Shown one piece after another: positions 51,797-63,047 of a stretch of 64,000 bases of DNA. The stretch is from the NCBI RefSeq assembly GCF_013618475.1, contig NZ_JABJVN010000004.1, forward strand, positions 248,001 to 312,000. The letters run 5' to 3'. Position numbers and translations under genes: made by a program. Below the pieces are notes generated by a model. That model did no database searches. It was not told the DNA's origin and saw nothing but the letters and a program-made list of their open reading frames with translations. The DNA is from Saccharibacillus deserti. GTDB taxonomy: Bacteria; Bacillota; Bacilli; Paenibacillales; Paenibacillaceae. Numbering within the stretch: position 1 is the first letter of the stretch; every line of letters starts with the position of its first letter.

Positions 51797-52777
51797 TCAG
51801 TTCGTCGTTTCTCCTTTGACCAGCGTCACCGGAACGACGATTTGTTCCTTCGCCAACTGCTGCCCGTTAATCCGTTTTAGCAGTACGGCCACTGTCTGCC
51901 GAGCAATGGTCCGTACATCCTGCACGATCGCGGTAGGGGCCGTTGAGTTAAAAGAAGTGACGAAAGTTCCGTCGTAAGCGATAATGCTCAGCTGCCCCGG
52001 CACGTCGATGCCAAGCGATACGGCTGCTTTGAGAAATGCCGCCGCTTGAAGGTCGGATGCCAGTACGCCATCCACGTCCGGATACGCGGCCAACATCTGT
52101 CTGGTCAATTTGTAGCAGCTTTCATAATCTGTCGTATCGTCCCAGGAGACTTCCTCACGGATCGTCTCGACCCCGTGCTCCTGCAGATAGCGATCGAGCG
52201 CGTCGTCGCCTTCATGCGACTGCAGCCGATGCTGTCGGTCGCCGACCGTATGCAGGACTTTACGGCAGCCGCATTCGAGAAACTTCTGCGCGGCCAGCTC
52301 TCCGCCTTGTCGATGATCGGAACTGACGACAGGAATACCGGCCACGATTCGATCCAGGAAAACGATCGGCTTCTCCAGCTTCGCATAATTCTCATCGGGT
52401 AGTACAGCCGCACCGTCGATCACGCCGTCAAACAGATTCCGTTCCAGCGTATCCAGGTATTCTCTTTCTCTTTGCTCGTCTCCGCCGGTGCTGCATAGCA
52501 TCATGTTATAGCCGAATTTGCGCAGTTCCAGCTCCAGATGATTCCACAACGACGAGAAAAAGGGATGGATCAATCCGGGGGCCACTACCCCTATGATTCC
52601 GGTACTCTGCCGGTATAAATTGCGAATCCACTGATTCGGCACGTAATCCAGCTCGGCTACGGCCGCCTTGATCTTCTCCCGCGTTTCTTCCGCCACATAG
52701 CCGCTGCTGTTCAATGCTCTCGATACCGTGCTCGGCGCGACCTGCGCCAGCTTGGCCACTTCCCGTATGCTCGCCAT
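51797..52777 (-). CDS. LacI-family repressor of the sucrose/oligosaccharide operon
   Basis: A 326-residue regulator. N-terminal HTH: SIREVAKLAQVAPSTVSRALN (about 3-23) and the hinge helix region YVPNQWIRNLYRQ; the rest is a periplasmic-binding-like sugar domain. It lies directly upstream of the operon in the same direction, separated by the four-operator region. A weaker operator-like site (52834) precedes its own gene. GGAGG lies six bases before the ATG. The inducer is probably the imported sugar or a breakdown product. Confidence 0.95.
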   Translation of the reverse strand: MASIREVAKLAQVAPSTVSRALNSSGYVAEETREKIKAAVAELDYVPNQWIRNLYRQSTGIIGVVAPGLIHPFFSSLWNHLELELRKFGYNMMLCSTGGDEQREREYLDTLERNLFDGVIDGAAVLPDENYAKLEKPIVFLDRIVAGIPVVSSDHRQGGELAAQKFLECGCRKVLHTVGDRQHRLQSHEGDDALDRYLQEHGVETIREEVSWDDTTDYESCYKLTRQMLAAYPDVDGVLASDLQAAAFLKAAVSLGIDVPGQLSIIAYDGTFVTSFNSTAPTAIVQDVRTIARQTVAVLLKRINGQQLAKEQIVVPVTLVKGETTN

Positions 52778-52833
52778 GCCCTAACCTCCCGCTTTCTTTT
52801 CCGTTCATTCAATCGGGAACCAGTATAGCAGGT

Positions 52834-52848
52834 GAGGAACTGTTTCAC
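52834..52848. promoter_or_regulatory. Degenerate operator before the lacI gene
   Basis: GAGGAACTGTTTCAC keeps the GGAACTGTT core of the four operon sites. It suggests weak autoregulation. Confidence 0.5.
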
Positions 52849-53295
52849 AAGACACGGAAAGTTAGCCTGTTTATGCGAAAAAACTTGCGAGAGAACCTCT
52901 CTCGCAAGTTTGGACTTCGATTTTCCGCCTACGGACAGAGCGTCGCCCACAGCATAGCCAACCCGTTCGCCGAGCGAAACTTCCCCCCTCGGCGGATAAT
53001 TATCGACTTCGCTTTCATTCAAACGCGTTCATCTCATACTCTCCCTTCGGTCTGGGAAAGATGGGGGAAGGATTGGACGCAGGAGGCGATATAGGGTATT
53101 CCGTTCTAGGAGATTTATTTCCAAAAACATGTTTAAGATTACACAACTTGCTTTAAACGATCAGACTCATAAAGTTGTTCATTTTCACTCGGCCGGATAA
53201 GCTTATCGAACTCCCCACTCCAAAGGATCGGAAATAAGCAGAGCTTCTTTAAAACGTTTTATTTTAATGCGAAACTTATAGGTTTTCTAATAAAA
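52849..53295. other. Intergenic stretch between lacI and bglP
   Basis: No convincing gene. It holds the terminator at 52875-52911 and then about 380 bases of unassigned, left-to-right AT-richening sequence up to the bglP stop. A short minus-strand frame (53022 to 52711, TTG start) crosses the terminator and lacI promoter and is not called. Confidence 0.55.
52875..52911 (-). terminator. Terminator upstream of lacI (end of the beta-glucoside transcript)
   Basis: Perfect 13-bp arms AAACTTGCGAGAG (52881-52893) and CTCTCGCAAGTTT (52899-52911), followed on the minus strand by TTTTTTCGC. It lies 385 bases after the bglP stop, leaving a long 3' untranslated stretch. Confidence 0.8.
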
Positions 53296-55137
53296 TCACA
53301 TACTTGAACGAGAAGGAACCAATTTCAGCAGATGACCGGAAGTCGAAAAATCCGGATCCGGCTCAATCTGCTCGTACTCGCCGGAATTGGTAATGACGAT
53401 CATGACCGTAGGATCGTAGCCGGCCGCTTTGATCTGTTCCAAATCGAACTCGACCAGTTTATCGCCCGCATGGACTTTTTGATTATCCGTAACCAGAGGA
53501 CGGAAGTATTGACCTTTGAGCTTGACGGTATTGATTCCGATATGAATCAGCAGTTCCGTCCCGGAATCGGATACAAGCCCAATCGCATGGCCCGTCCGGT
53601 ATACGCTTGTAATCGTTCCGCTGACAGGTGAAATCACGAGTCCTTTTGACGGGATAACGGCTGCGCCTTTGCCCATGGCTTCGGATGCGAAGACTTCATC
53701 GTTCACACGGCTTAAAGGGACGACTTCCCCTGCCACCGGAACTTCAATAACGTTAGGATTATAAACGGTAACAGGCGGTTCCAACGCTTTGCGGGGAAGG
53801 CCGAAGAAGTACGTCAAGATCGCGGATCCGAAGAACGCGATCAACAATCCAATCACTTCTCCGATGAACCCCTGGCCCAAATAGGTCGGAATAGCGAGCA
53901 GACTCGGGAACGTGAACGTTGAAGCGTGAACTTCGAACCCCCCGATTACCGCACCTCCGATCCCGGCCGCAATCATTGCGCAGTAGAACGGACGCTTCAA
54001 TTTTAACGTGACGCCGTAGATAGCGGGCTCGGTTATGCCGAAGATTGCGGTAATCGCCGCAGAACCGGACAGCGCTTTGAGCTTGGGATCTTTCGTTCTC
54101 AGGAATACGCCCAAAGCGGCACCCGCCTGGGAAAGTACCGCGCCGCAAACGATAGGCAGCCATTGGTCGTAACCCTGGTTGGCGACATTGTTAATCATCA
54201 GCGTAATCAGAGCCCAATGGACACCGAAAATCACAATGGACTGATGGAACGCTCCCAGGATCAACCCCGCCAGCAGCGGCGAAAATCCGTACACGGCAAG
54301 CAGAACCCATGCGAATACGTTGCTGATCTGCGTTCCTATCGGGCCGATTACAATCAGGGTCAGGGGAAGCATAACGACCAAGGAAAATAGGGGAGTCAAC
54401 ATATTGCGAACAGATTCAGGGAATATTTTGTTCAAAATCGGTTCCAAGTAAGACAGGCCCCAGATCGCCAGCAAAATTGGAAATACCGAAGAGGTGTACG
54501 TGATCGGGACGATCGGAATCCCGAAGAAGTCGAGCGCTTGCGAATCCGCCACCATTTGAACCAGCGAAGGATGAATAAGCGCGCCGGCCAAAGACACCGC
54601 GACAAACGAATTTACTTTTAGTTTTTTTGCGGCAGTAAAAGCAAGGAAGACCGGCAGGAAGTAAAAGATTGCATCACTGGCCGCGTTCCAGACTTTGTAA
54701 GCGCCTGCATTTGTGGAAAGCCAATTCATGCTCGTTAGCAGCGACAGCAGACCTTTCAGAATTCCCGCACCGGCCAGAGCGCCGAGAAACGGCGTAAAGA
54801 CGGCCGAAACGAAGTCCATCAGTTGGCTGATTGGATTGAATTTGCCTTTTTCCTTTTCCTTTTCTTCTTCGCTCCCTGTAGCGTGTTTGCCCATTCCCGG
54901 CAGCGAAACCAGCGCCTCGTATACCTGGGCCACTGAATTTCCTACGACGACCTGGTATTGCCCCGCGCTGTCCACTACCGTAATAACGCCATCCGTACTT
55001 TCGATTCTGCCGGTATCGGACAACTTTTTATCGTTCAGCTTAAATCGGAGTCTCGTAGCGCAATGCCAGACCGCATTGACGTTTTGCTCGCCGCCGACGC
55101 CTGCCAAAATTTCCTGTGCCAATCTTCGCGTATCCAT
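53296..55137 (-). CDS. bglP: Beta-glucoside PTS enzyme IIBCA
   Basis: A 613-residue phosphotransferase permease that imports and phosphorylates beta-glucosides. EIIB at the N-terminus has the phospho-Cys26 in WHCATRLRFKL; EIIC spans about 105-450 with ten or so helices and GITEPAIYGV; EIIA at the C-terminus has the phospho-His in LLIHIGINTVKLKG (about residue 553). All three domains are intact. It lies 95 bases downstream of the 6-phospho-beta-glucosidase gene, with a hairpin between. No LicT/SacY-type antiterminator gene and no RAT sequence is seen. Confidence 0.94.
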   Translation of the reverse strand: MDTRRLAQEILAGVGGEQNVNAVWHCATRLRFKLNDKKLSDTGRIESTDGVITVVDSAGQYQVVVGNSVAQVYEALVSLPGMGKHATGSEEEKEKEKGKFNPISQLMDFVSAVFTPFLGALAGAGILKGLLSLLTSMNWLSTNAGAYKVWNAASDAIFYFLPVFLAFTAAKKLKVNSFVAVSLAGALIHPSLVQMVADSQALDFFGIPIVPITYTSSVFPILLAIWGLSYLEPILNKIFPESVRNMLTPLFSLVVMLPLTLIVIGPIGTQISNVFAWVLLAVYGFSPLLAGLILGAFHQSIVIFGVHWALITLMINNVANQGYDQWLPIVCGAVLSQAGAALGVFLRTKDPKLKALSGSAAITAIFGITEPAIYGVTLKLKRPFYCAMIAAGIGGAVIGGFEVHASTFTFPSLLAIPTYLGQGFIGEVIGLLIAFFGSAILTYFFGLPRKALEPPVTVYNPNVIEVPVAGEVVPLSRVNDEVFASEAMGKGAAVIPSKGLVISPVSGTITSVYRTGHAIGLVSDSGTELLIHIGINTVKLKGQYFRPLVTDNQKVHAGDKLVEFDLEQIKAAGYDPTVMIVITNSGEYEQIEPDPDFSTSGHLLKLVPSRSSM

Positions 55138-55159
55138 TTTAATCCCTCCCGAAAATAAA

Positions 55160-55203
55160 CCCGGAACACCTGATGAATTTTCTCGAACGCAATGGGTTCC
55201 GGG
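55160..55203 (-). other. Hairpin between the phospho-glucosidase and bglP genes
   Basis: CCCGGAAC (55160-55167) pairs with GTTCCGGG (55196-55203), followed on the minus strand by TTTATTTTC. It is terminator-like but weak, so it may act as partial terminator or message stabiliser, lowering PTS expression relative to the enzyme. Confidence 0.55.
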
Positions 55204-55232
55204 ATTTTGTTTTATGCTGAATGTGTTGTCAT

Positions 55233-57135
<1,903 letters not shown>

Positions 57136-57175
57136 AGCTTGTTTTCTCCTTCTTCGAAGACTTGATTATCCGGCA

Positions 57176-57226
57176 TTGATTAGCTGCTGACAATCCGAGT
57201 ATAATTTACGTAAAGAAATAAGTAAA
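57176..57226. promoter_or_regulatory. Overlapping divergent promoters of the lysR and ydcZ-bgl genes
   Basis: Plus strand: TTGATT (57176-57181), 18 bases, TATAAT (57200-57205), for lysR. Minus strand: TTTACT (57221-57226), 17 bases, TATACT (57198-57203), for the operon. The two -10 boxes overlap, and the TTACGTAA palindrome at 57206-57213 is a candidate LysR site. Confidence 0.7.
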
Positions 57227-57263
57227 ATTAATAATACATATAGGAGGTATATCAAATATTTAT

Positions 57264-58181
57264 ATGAATATTAATCATGAACTTTACAAAATTTTTTACA
57301 TAACCGCTAAAGCCGGCAGTATGTCCAAAGCAGCAAAAGAACTTTTCACCTCCCAACCGGCTGTGAGCCAGTCCGTCAAATTATTGGAAAGCAAATTGGG
57401 AGAGCAGCTGTTTCACAGAAAAGCCCAGGGAGTCGCCCTGACCCAAGAAGGGAAAATTCTTTTTCAATACGTGGAACAAAGTTATGAATTGCTGCAGGCG
57501 GCGGAACGGAAGTTCGGCGAGCTGAAAAACCTGACGGCGGGCCAACTGCGAATATCCGCAAGCACGACGGCATGCAGCAGCTTTCTGATGCAGCATCTCG
57601 AAACCTATTCCATCGCTTATCCCGGTGTCGAAATCTATATTAAGGATCAGTCTACCCGCACAACCATCAAACAATTGGAGTCCGGCGAAATCGATATAGG
57701 CATTATTAACGCTGCCGGAAAACCCGATCATTTGAAAGTAATCGGCGAAATCGAAATACAAGATTGTTTCGTAGTAGGGGAAAGATTCAAGGGCCTGCGA
57801 GGAAGACCAATTGCCTTGCGTGAATTAACGGAGAATTATCCCATGAATTTGCTGCAGAAAGGACTCAACACCAGAACTCATATCGATAATTTTTTTGCTT
57901 CATGCGGAGTACCCGTCATGCCCAAAGCCGAATTGAGTACAATGGAACTTTTGATCGAATTCGCAAAAAAAGGATTTGGGGTATCTTGTGTGATCGAGGA
58001 CTTCGTTCGTGAAGATTTGGAGCAGCGGCAGCTGTTTGTCGTACCAATCCAAGAGAAAATACCTAAAAGATTTTTAAGTATCGTAATTAAAAACAACTTC
58101 CCTTTATCATCGGCGGCACAGAAATTCATCGAACTTTTTAATCAAGATTCGGATGTTTCGATTGGGTCAAGAAAGAGATAA
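57264..58181 (+). CDS. LysR-family regulator divergent from the beta-glucoside operon
   Basis: A 305-residue regulator. HTH over FYITAKAGSMSKAAKELFTSQPAVSQSVKLLESKLG (about 11-46, a classic LysR head), then the substrate-binding domain from about 88. GGAGG precedes the ATG. It shares a 128-base divergent promoter region with ydcZ-bglH-bglP, whose -10 overlaps its own, so it likely controls that operon and itself. LysR control of a bgl-type PTS is unusual; LicT-type antitermination is the common mode. Confidence 0.92.
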   Translation: MNINHELYKIFYITAKAGSMSKAAKELFTSQPAVSQSVKLLESKLGEQLFHRKAQGVALTQEGKILFQYVEQSYELLQAAERKFGELKNLTAGQLRISASTTACSSFLMQHLETYSIAYPGVEIYIKDQSTRTTIKQLESGEIDIGIINAAGKPDHLKVIGEIEIQDCFVVGERFKGLRGRPIALRELTENYPMNLLQKGLNTRTHIDNFFASCGVPVMPKAELSTMELLIEFAKKGFGVSCVIEDFVREDLEQRQLFVVPIQEKIPKRFLSIVIKNNFPLSSAAQKFIELFNQDSDVSIGSRKR

Positions 58182-58628
58182 CCAAGCGCTAAAACGGTGG
58201 TCTTCCGATTATGCCGACGTAAGAAAAGCTCTGATGCCCAACCCACTAGAAGCAAGGACTGCCGGAGCTCCTGGCCACCCCGCTATTCGCTTATCCGGTC
58301 TCGACTTAGACACTTTTAACGATAATTCTAATGTTTTTCGCACCCCCTTTTCCTTCCGGCTTCATCCTCTGTTCTCTAACGCATTACTCCGCAAGTTCGC
58401 AGGGAAGGTTGAAGTCCGGCAAATAGCATCAAAGAGCAAATTTTAGGGATTCGCTATAGAATTGCTTACACGAAATCTAGCGCTGCCCAGACAATCCATT
58501 GTACAATCCTTCATAACTTCTTATAGAATTGTGAACTTGTCCAGGTGTTAACTTCAACGTAAGCCGAATACGACGGATTAATGATTAACTTTATTTCATC
58601 CTATCTTCTCAACTTATTAAGAAGAACA
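58182..58628. other. Intergenic stretch without a clear gene
   Basis: About 450 bases between lysR and the terminator at 58629. A minus-strand frame near 58466-58570 encodes LTLKLTPGQVHNSIRSYEG without start codon, faintly like the N-terminus of IS200/IS605 TnpB proteins; too short to call. No other structure seen. Confidence 0.5.
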
Positions 58629-58672
58629 AAAAAAGCTACGCTCCCATAAGGTGAAAGTAGCTTTTTTAAATA
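58629..58672. terminator. Bidirectional terminator before the second rlmCD-type gene
   Basis: AAAAAAGCTAC pairs with GTAGCTTTTTT. It lies 57 bases after the methyltransferase stop (minus strand). Confidence 0.85.
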
Positions 58673-58728
58673 CGATTTTAAAGAATAAATTCTCTGCGTA
58701 CCCAATCCGTCCCGACTTAAAAATCAGC

Positions 58729-60507
58729 TTACTCCAAGCCCCGCCGCGTAAGCAGCGCCACGGCCTCCACATGCACCGTCTGCGGGAACATATCCACCGG
58801 CTGGACCTTCACCGTCTTGAACCCGCCGTCTTCCAGCACGCGCAGGTCGCGAGCGAGCGTCGCCGGGTTGCACGAGACGTACACCACCCGTTCCGGCTTC
58901 ATCTCGATGATCGTCTCCAACAGCCGGATATCGCAGCCTTTGCGCGGCGGATCGACGACGATTACGTCGGGCGTGATGCCCTGCTCCCGCCAGCGCGGAA
59001 TAACGTCTTCGGATGCGCCGACTTCAAACTCTGCATTCGTGATGCCGTTGATCTCCGCGTTTTTCCGTGCGTCTTCGATCGCTTCCTTGACGATCTCGAC
59101 GCCGTAGACCCGCTTCGCTTTTTGCGCCAGGAACAGCGAGATGGTGCCGATGCCGCAGTAGGCGTCGATCACGGTTTCCTGCCCGGTCAGGCCTGCATAT
59201 TCCAGCGTTTTGCCGTACAGCACTTCCGTCTGCGCCGGGTTGACCTGATAGAAGGAACGGGCCGAGATCGCGAACTTGATCTCCCCGATGTAGTCGTGAA
59301 TGACTTCTTCGCCCCACAGCACAGTGGTCACATCGCCAAAGATGACGTTCGTCTGGCGCATGTTCACGTTGTGGCAGATACTTTTTACGCCGGGTACGCG
59401 TTCTTGGATCGCGGCGATCCACTGCTCCGCCTTCGGCAGACGTTCGCTGTTCGTGACCAATACCACCATCTTCTCGCCCGTCGCAAAAGCCACCTTGACG
59501 ACCACGTGGCGCAGCAGACCGCGGCCGGTCTCTTCATCGTAAGCGGGGATGCCCAGCTCGCGGCCGATCGCTTTGACGGTCTCGACCATCTCGTCGTTGG
59601 CTTCGTGCTGAATGATACACGTCTCCATGTCGACGATGCGGTGGGTGCCGCGCGCGTAGAACCCGCCGATCAGGCGGTCGTTCTCTTCGCCGATCGGCAC
59701 CTGGGCTTTGTTGCGGTAGCGCCACGGATCGCCCATGCCAAGCGTCGGCGGCACGAGGACGCCAAGCGAACCGCCGTCGGCTGCGGCCGATCCGCCCGAT
59801 GCCTCGCCTTCCCCTGCCGCGGAATCCGCTTCGGCCGGTGCGGCCAGCGTTCCGGCTTCGGCGGCCGGACTGCCCGCTTGTTCTTCCGCATTCCCGCGGC
59901 CTTCGCCGCCGCCGAAGCCGGTCGCTTCGAGCGCCGGAAGCGGCTGCCCGGTGGAAGCCTCTTCCGCGTATTCGGCAGTTTGCTCGGCGCCGAACGTCCG
60001 CACATTCAGTTTCCCGATCCGCTGGAGGCTGTCCGCAACCTGCTGCCGCTTCCATTCCAGCTGCGCCGCGTAATCCAGATGCTGGATCTGGCAGCCGCCG
60101 CAGCGGTCGAAGATTTCGCACGGCGCTTCGACGCGGCTTGGGCTTTTCTCGAGCAGCATTCCCATTTTGGCGTACCCGTACTGTTTTTTGGTATTGATGA
60201 CTTTGGCCGAGATCTTCTCGCCCGGCAGTGCCCCGGCTACGAACAGCGTATAGCCTTCCGCCCGGCCGACGCCTTCGCCGTTATGGTTCATGCCGATAAT
60301 GTCGAGGGTAACTTCGTCGTTCTTGGCGACCGGCAGACCTTCGATTTCTTCTTCCGGACGTGCCCCGCCTCTTCCGCGACCGGTGTTCGTCCGGCCCGCG
60401 CCGCCGCGGCTGCGTCCCGCAGACGCTCCCATAGGCGGCTTGCTTTTGCCTCCGCGTCCCTGCCCGCCGCTTTTGCCCGTACTGCGCCCGTTGTTGTTTT
60501 TGTTCAT
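58729..60507 (-). CDS. 23S rRNA (uracil-5)-methyltransferase, RlmCD/RumA family, second copy with internal insert
   Basis: A 592-residue enzyme. A Gly/Arg/Ser-rich head of about 55 residues precedes the TRAM domain (about 60-115). The 4Fe-4S cysteines are in PCEIFDRCGGCQIQH and METCIIQH. Between these, after about residue 180, is an insert of roughly 75 residues rich in Ala, Glu, Gly and Ser that the copy at 18421-20511 lacks. The SAM domain has DAYCGIGTISLF and the catalytic SCNPATLARD. Position next to dgkB mirrors B. subtilis yefA (rlmCD). ATG at 60507 is favoured over a GTG three codons earlier; the RBS is weak. Confidence 0.92.
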   Translation of the reverse strand: MNKNNNGRSTGKSGGQGRGGKSKPPMGASAGRSRGGAGRTNTGRGRGGARPEEEIEGLPVAKNDEVTLDIIGMNHNGEGVGRAEGYTLFVAGALPGEKISAKVINTKKQYGYAKMGMLLEKSPSRVEAPCEIFDRCGGCQIQHLDYAAQLEWKRQQVADSLQRIGKLNVRTFGAEQTAEYAEEASTGQPLPALEATGFGGGEGRGNAEEQAGSPAAEAGTLAAPAEADSAAGEGEASGGSAAADGGSLGVLVPPTLGMGDPWRYRNKAQVPIGEENDRLIGGFYARGTHRIVDMETCIIQHEANDEMVETVKAIGRELGIPAYDEETGRGLLRHVVVKVAFATGEKMVVLVTNSERLPKAEQWIAAIQERVPGVKSICHNVNMRQTNVIFGDVTTVLWGEEVIHDYIGEIKFAISARSFYQVNPAQTEVLYGKTLEYAGLTGQETVIDAYCGIGTISLFLAQKAKRVYGVEIVKEAIEDARKNAEINGITNAEFEVGASEDVIPRWREQGITPDVIVVDPPRKGCDIRLLETIIEMKPERVVYVSCNPATLARDLRVLEDGGFKTVKVQPVDMFPQTVHVEAVALLTRRGLE

Positions 60508-60864
60508 TCTATTCACTTCTTTCGCTTATATTCATGAAGGAGATGAGCTCAACGTTAAATTGCCGAAAAAGAAACCTGGCCCGCCTGTTATCGTTAGTTC
60601 GGACACAATCCCGCGTCCTGCGTATCCCGAAAAACAACCTAGCCTCTTAAGCCTGTTTTTATTGGCCTTTTACATTTTTTCGGACACGCCAAAAAGGAGG
60701 ATGCCCTCCGCCCGGCCTGATGCTCTGCCGCCGGACGCGGTTCTTCCTCCCGTATTGTAACACGTTATGTGCGGCGGGACACGATTTTCGTCCGCGCCAA
60801 GGCGGCATCCAAGCCGAAGACCGCAGCCTCTGCGTGTCTTCGCGCCGGAGCCTGCCGCCCGTTC
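60508..60864. other. Intergenic stretch between dgkB and the rlmCD-type gene
   Basis: About 355 bases. A TACAAT box on the minus strand near 60755 may be the methyltransferase promoter. I see no gene and no strong hairpin. Confidence 0.5.
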
Positions 60865-61746
60865 TTAAGCAAACACCCGCAGATGCTGCGGCAGCACTTC
60901 GAACACGCCCGGCAGGCGTCCGCCCAGTTCGCCGTCCAGGTTCAGCAGCACGTCGTTCGGCGAAGTCACTTCCAGCCGCTTCGTGCGGAAATAGATCACG
61001 TTCGGATCGTTGAAATGATCGCCGCGCTGCGCCATCGAGACGACACGGATGAATTCGGCGAGATTGCATTTTTTGAGCAAAATGACATCCAGCAGCCCGT
61101 CGTCGATCCGCGCATCCGGCATGAGACGTTCGAATCCGCCGACCGAATTGGTGTTGCCGATCAGGAAGACCATGAATTCGCCTTCGATCTCGCCTTGGCC
61201 TTCCGCTTCGATCTTCAGCTGCATCGGACTCAGGTTGACCATCTTCTCGACGCCTTTGAAATAATAAGCGAGCTGGCCGATCATCGTCTTCAGACGGCTC
61301 GGCACCTCGTACGTCAGTTCCGTCAGCGAGCCTCCGCCCGCGATATTGATGAAATAACGATCGTTCGCCCGTCCCACGTCGATCGGACGCGATTCGCCGC
61401 GCAGCACGAGATCGCAGTAATCTTCCCATTGACGCGAAATGCCGAGCGCACGCGACAGGTCGTTCGTCGTGCCGAGCGGAAATACGCCGAGATCCGGCCG
61501 ATGTTCCTGATTCGCCAGACCGTTGACCACCTCATAGATCGTACCGTCTCCGCCCGCGGCGATGACGATATCGTAACCGCGCCGCGCCGCATCGATCGCC
61601 GCAAGCGTCGCGTCGCCTTCTCCCGTCGTCGCATGCACGGTCGTCTCGATCCCGCCTTCGTCAAGACGCTGCAAAATATCCGGCAGCCGGCGCCGCATCT
61701 CTTCCCGTCCGGACGTCGGATTATAGATCAGCCTCGCTCTTCTCAT
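60865..61746 (-). CDS. dgkB: Diacylglycerol kinase DgkB
   Basis: A 293-residue soluble lipid kinase that returns diacylglycerol, released during lipoteichoic acid synthesis, to phosphatidic acid. DAGK_cat motifs: YNPTSGREE near 8-16, AAGGDGTIYEVVNG (about 63-76) and PLGTTNDLSRALG (about 91-103). Glu and Asp residues of the metal site in GGLLD-like IDDGLLDVILL are present. Next to an rlmCD-type gene as in B. subtilis. AGGTGG lies upstream of the ATG. Confidence 0.94.
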   Translation of the reverse strand: MRRARLIYNPTSGREEMRRRLPDILQRLDEGGIETTVHATTGEGDATLAAIDAARRGYDIVIAAGGDGTIYEVVNGLANQEHRPDLGVFPLGTTNDLSRALGISRQWEDYCDLVLRGESRPIDVGRANDRYFINIAGGGSLTELTYEVPSRLKTMIGQLAYYFKGVEKMVNLSPMQLKIEAEGQGEIEGEFMVFLIGNTNSVGGFERLMPDARIDDGLLDVILLKKCNLAEFIRVVSMAQRGDHFNDPNVIYFRTKRLEVTSPNDVLLNLDGELGGRLPGVFEVLPQHLRVFA

Positions 61747-61867
61747 CTTTCAAATTCCACCTGTTCCTTATAAGTTCTTGCCGCCAGGCGCTTCCTTCTC
61801 TTCCGCAGGCCCGGTCAAACGGGCTGCATCGGTCCGGGACGCCGTATCCGGCTTTCGATTACAACTC

Positions 61868-61903
61868 GAAGCGAAGGCCGCCGCTGTGCGGAACCTTCGC
61901 TTC
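61868..61903 (-). terminator. Hairpin after the yerC-cbiX operon
   Basis: Perfect 10-bp arms GAAGCGAAGG (61868-61877) and CCTTCGCTTC (61894-61903) with an inner CCGC/GCGG stem. T-run is poor, so terminator function is likely but not certain. Confidence 0.6.
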
Positions 61904-61972
61904 ATAGAGAATTAGATCCATTTGTCATGCCGCCGCGCCGAATCTACCCGCCCGGCGCTTTCCCGCAAGCTA

Positions 61973-62755
61973 TTACTCTGCGGTATCTGCGGTATCAAGG
62001 CCGGCCAGCAGCGTTTCGGCCTGCCGCTCGATCCAGGCCGGCAGCAGCGGATGGGGCAGCAAAGCCTCGCCCGTGTAACCGTAATCCAATCCTTCCAGCT
62101 TGCGCGGAATGACCGTCTGCAGGAAGTAACCCGTGCTCAGGAACAGCGGAGCGATCAGCACGCGCCGGCCTTTGGAGATCCATTCTTCGGCTTTGGCCCG
62201 CACGCTGTCGGGATTGAGCAGCGCATAATCGCACAGCAGTCCGCTCGTCTCGCCGACGCGCTTGGTCAGAGCCGAAGCGCCGGCTTCCCAGCGCTGACGG
62301 AATCCGTCGTGAATACTGCCGTGTCCGACGAGCAGGATCACTTCCCGCTCCGGGTTGACCGAAGCCGGCGAGACCTTGTCCCAGACCATGCGGGCTACAT
62401 CCGAGTCGTCGCCCATCGGGCGTCCGACGTGCATGCGGGCTTTGATGGCAAACGGTTCGAGATCCGTCTCCCGGTCCGGGGCATCCTTGGTGCCGAGCGC
62501 ATATTCGATCTCGTCGATATGCGTGCTGCCTTCCGACACGAACAGCATCACGGCCAGAATGTCCGTGACGCCTTCCGCTTCCAACTCGTCGATGCCGTCT
62601 TGAATCGACGACCCTTCCACATTGCCCAGAAACGATACCGCGACCGGCATACGTTCCTTGATTCTGACTTTGCCGGCCGCATCGTTAACCGCCTCCACCC
62701 ATTCGGGCTGAGGCGAACCGTGACTGATAATCAGTGCGCCCGTTTTGTTCGTCAT
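61973..62755 (-). CDS. CbiX/SirB-like chelatase
   Basis: A 260-residue protein of the sirohydrochlorin cobalt/iron chelatase family. Two related halves: ALIISHGSPQPEWVEAVND at the start with the metal/acid His, and LLVGHGSIHDGFRQRWEAG in the middle, then HPLLPAWIERQAETLL at the end. It probably inserts Fe, Co or Ni into a tetrapyrrole, though no other tetrapyrrole gene is nearby. Starts one base after the yerC stop, so the pair is coupled. Confidence 0.88.
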   Translation of the reverse strand: MTNKTGALIISHGSPQPEWVEAVNDAAGKVRIKERMPVAVSFLGNVEGSSIQDGIDELEAEGVTDILAVMLFVSEGSTHIDEIEYALGTKDAPDRETDLEPFAIKARMHVGRPMGDDSDVARMVWDKVSPASVNPEREVILLVGHGSIHDGFRQRWEAGASALTKRVGETSGLLCDYALLNPDSVRAKAEEWISKGRRVLIAPLFLSTGYFLQTVIPRKLEGLDYGYTGEALLPHPLLPAWIERQAETLLAGLDTADTAE

Positions 62756-62756
62756 C

Positions 62757-63047
62757 TTAACGTCCCAGACGCTCGAGCGTCAGTTTGTATCCGTCGTTGC
62801 CGTAGTTCAGGCAGCGCTTCACGCGCGAGATCGTCGCGGTGCTTGCGCCGGTCTCGGCTTCGATCTGGTTGTACGTGCTGCCTTTGCCGAGCATGCGCGC
62901 CACTTCAAGGCGCTGCGACAGCGACTGGATCTCGTTCACCGTGCACAGATCGTCAAAAAAGACATAGCATTCTTCCAGATCCTTGAGCGTCAGAATGGCC
63001 TCGAACAATTGATCGACCGTTTTATCGTTTAACTTTTTCAGCTGCAC
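62757..63047 (-). CDS. yerC: YerC/YecD-family TrpR-like regulator
   Basis: A 96-residue all-helical DNA-binding protein related to the Trp repressor. DLCTVNEIQSLSQRLEVARML and the HTH TYNQIEAETGASTATISRVKRCL (split by the usual turn) match YerC. GTG start with AGGGG twelve bases upstream. It stands behind a long structured leader and before the chelatase. It has no known target. Confidence 0.92.
   Translation of the reverse strand: MQLKKLNDKTVDQLFEAILTLKDLEECYVFFDDLCTVNEIQSLSQRLEVARMLGKGSTYNQIEAETGASTATISRVKRCLNYGNDGYKLTLERLGR

Noticed and set aside
52711..53022. Minus-strand frame of 103 codons upstream of lacI
   Set aside because: It needs a TTG start, runs through a perfect terminator and into the lacI gene in another frame.
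53250..53262. AAAACGTTTT palindrome as a cre site for bglP
   Set aside because: It lies downstream of the bglP stop and lacks the flanking TG/CA of a cre.
58466..58570. Fragment resembling the start of a TnpB-type transposase protein
   Set aside because: Only about 30 residues, no start codon, no terminal repeats and no tnpA or omega-RNA-like end seen; chance match is likely.
58651..60537. A 628-codon plus-strand frame opposite the second rRNA methyltransferase
   Set aside because: Same antisense effect; the minus-strand gene has all catalytic motifs.
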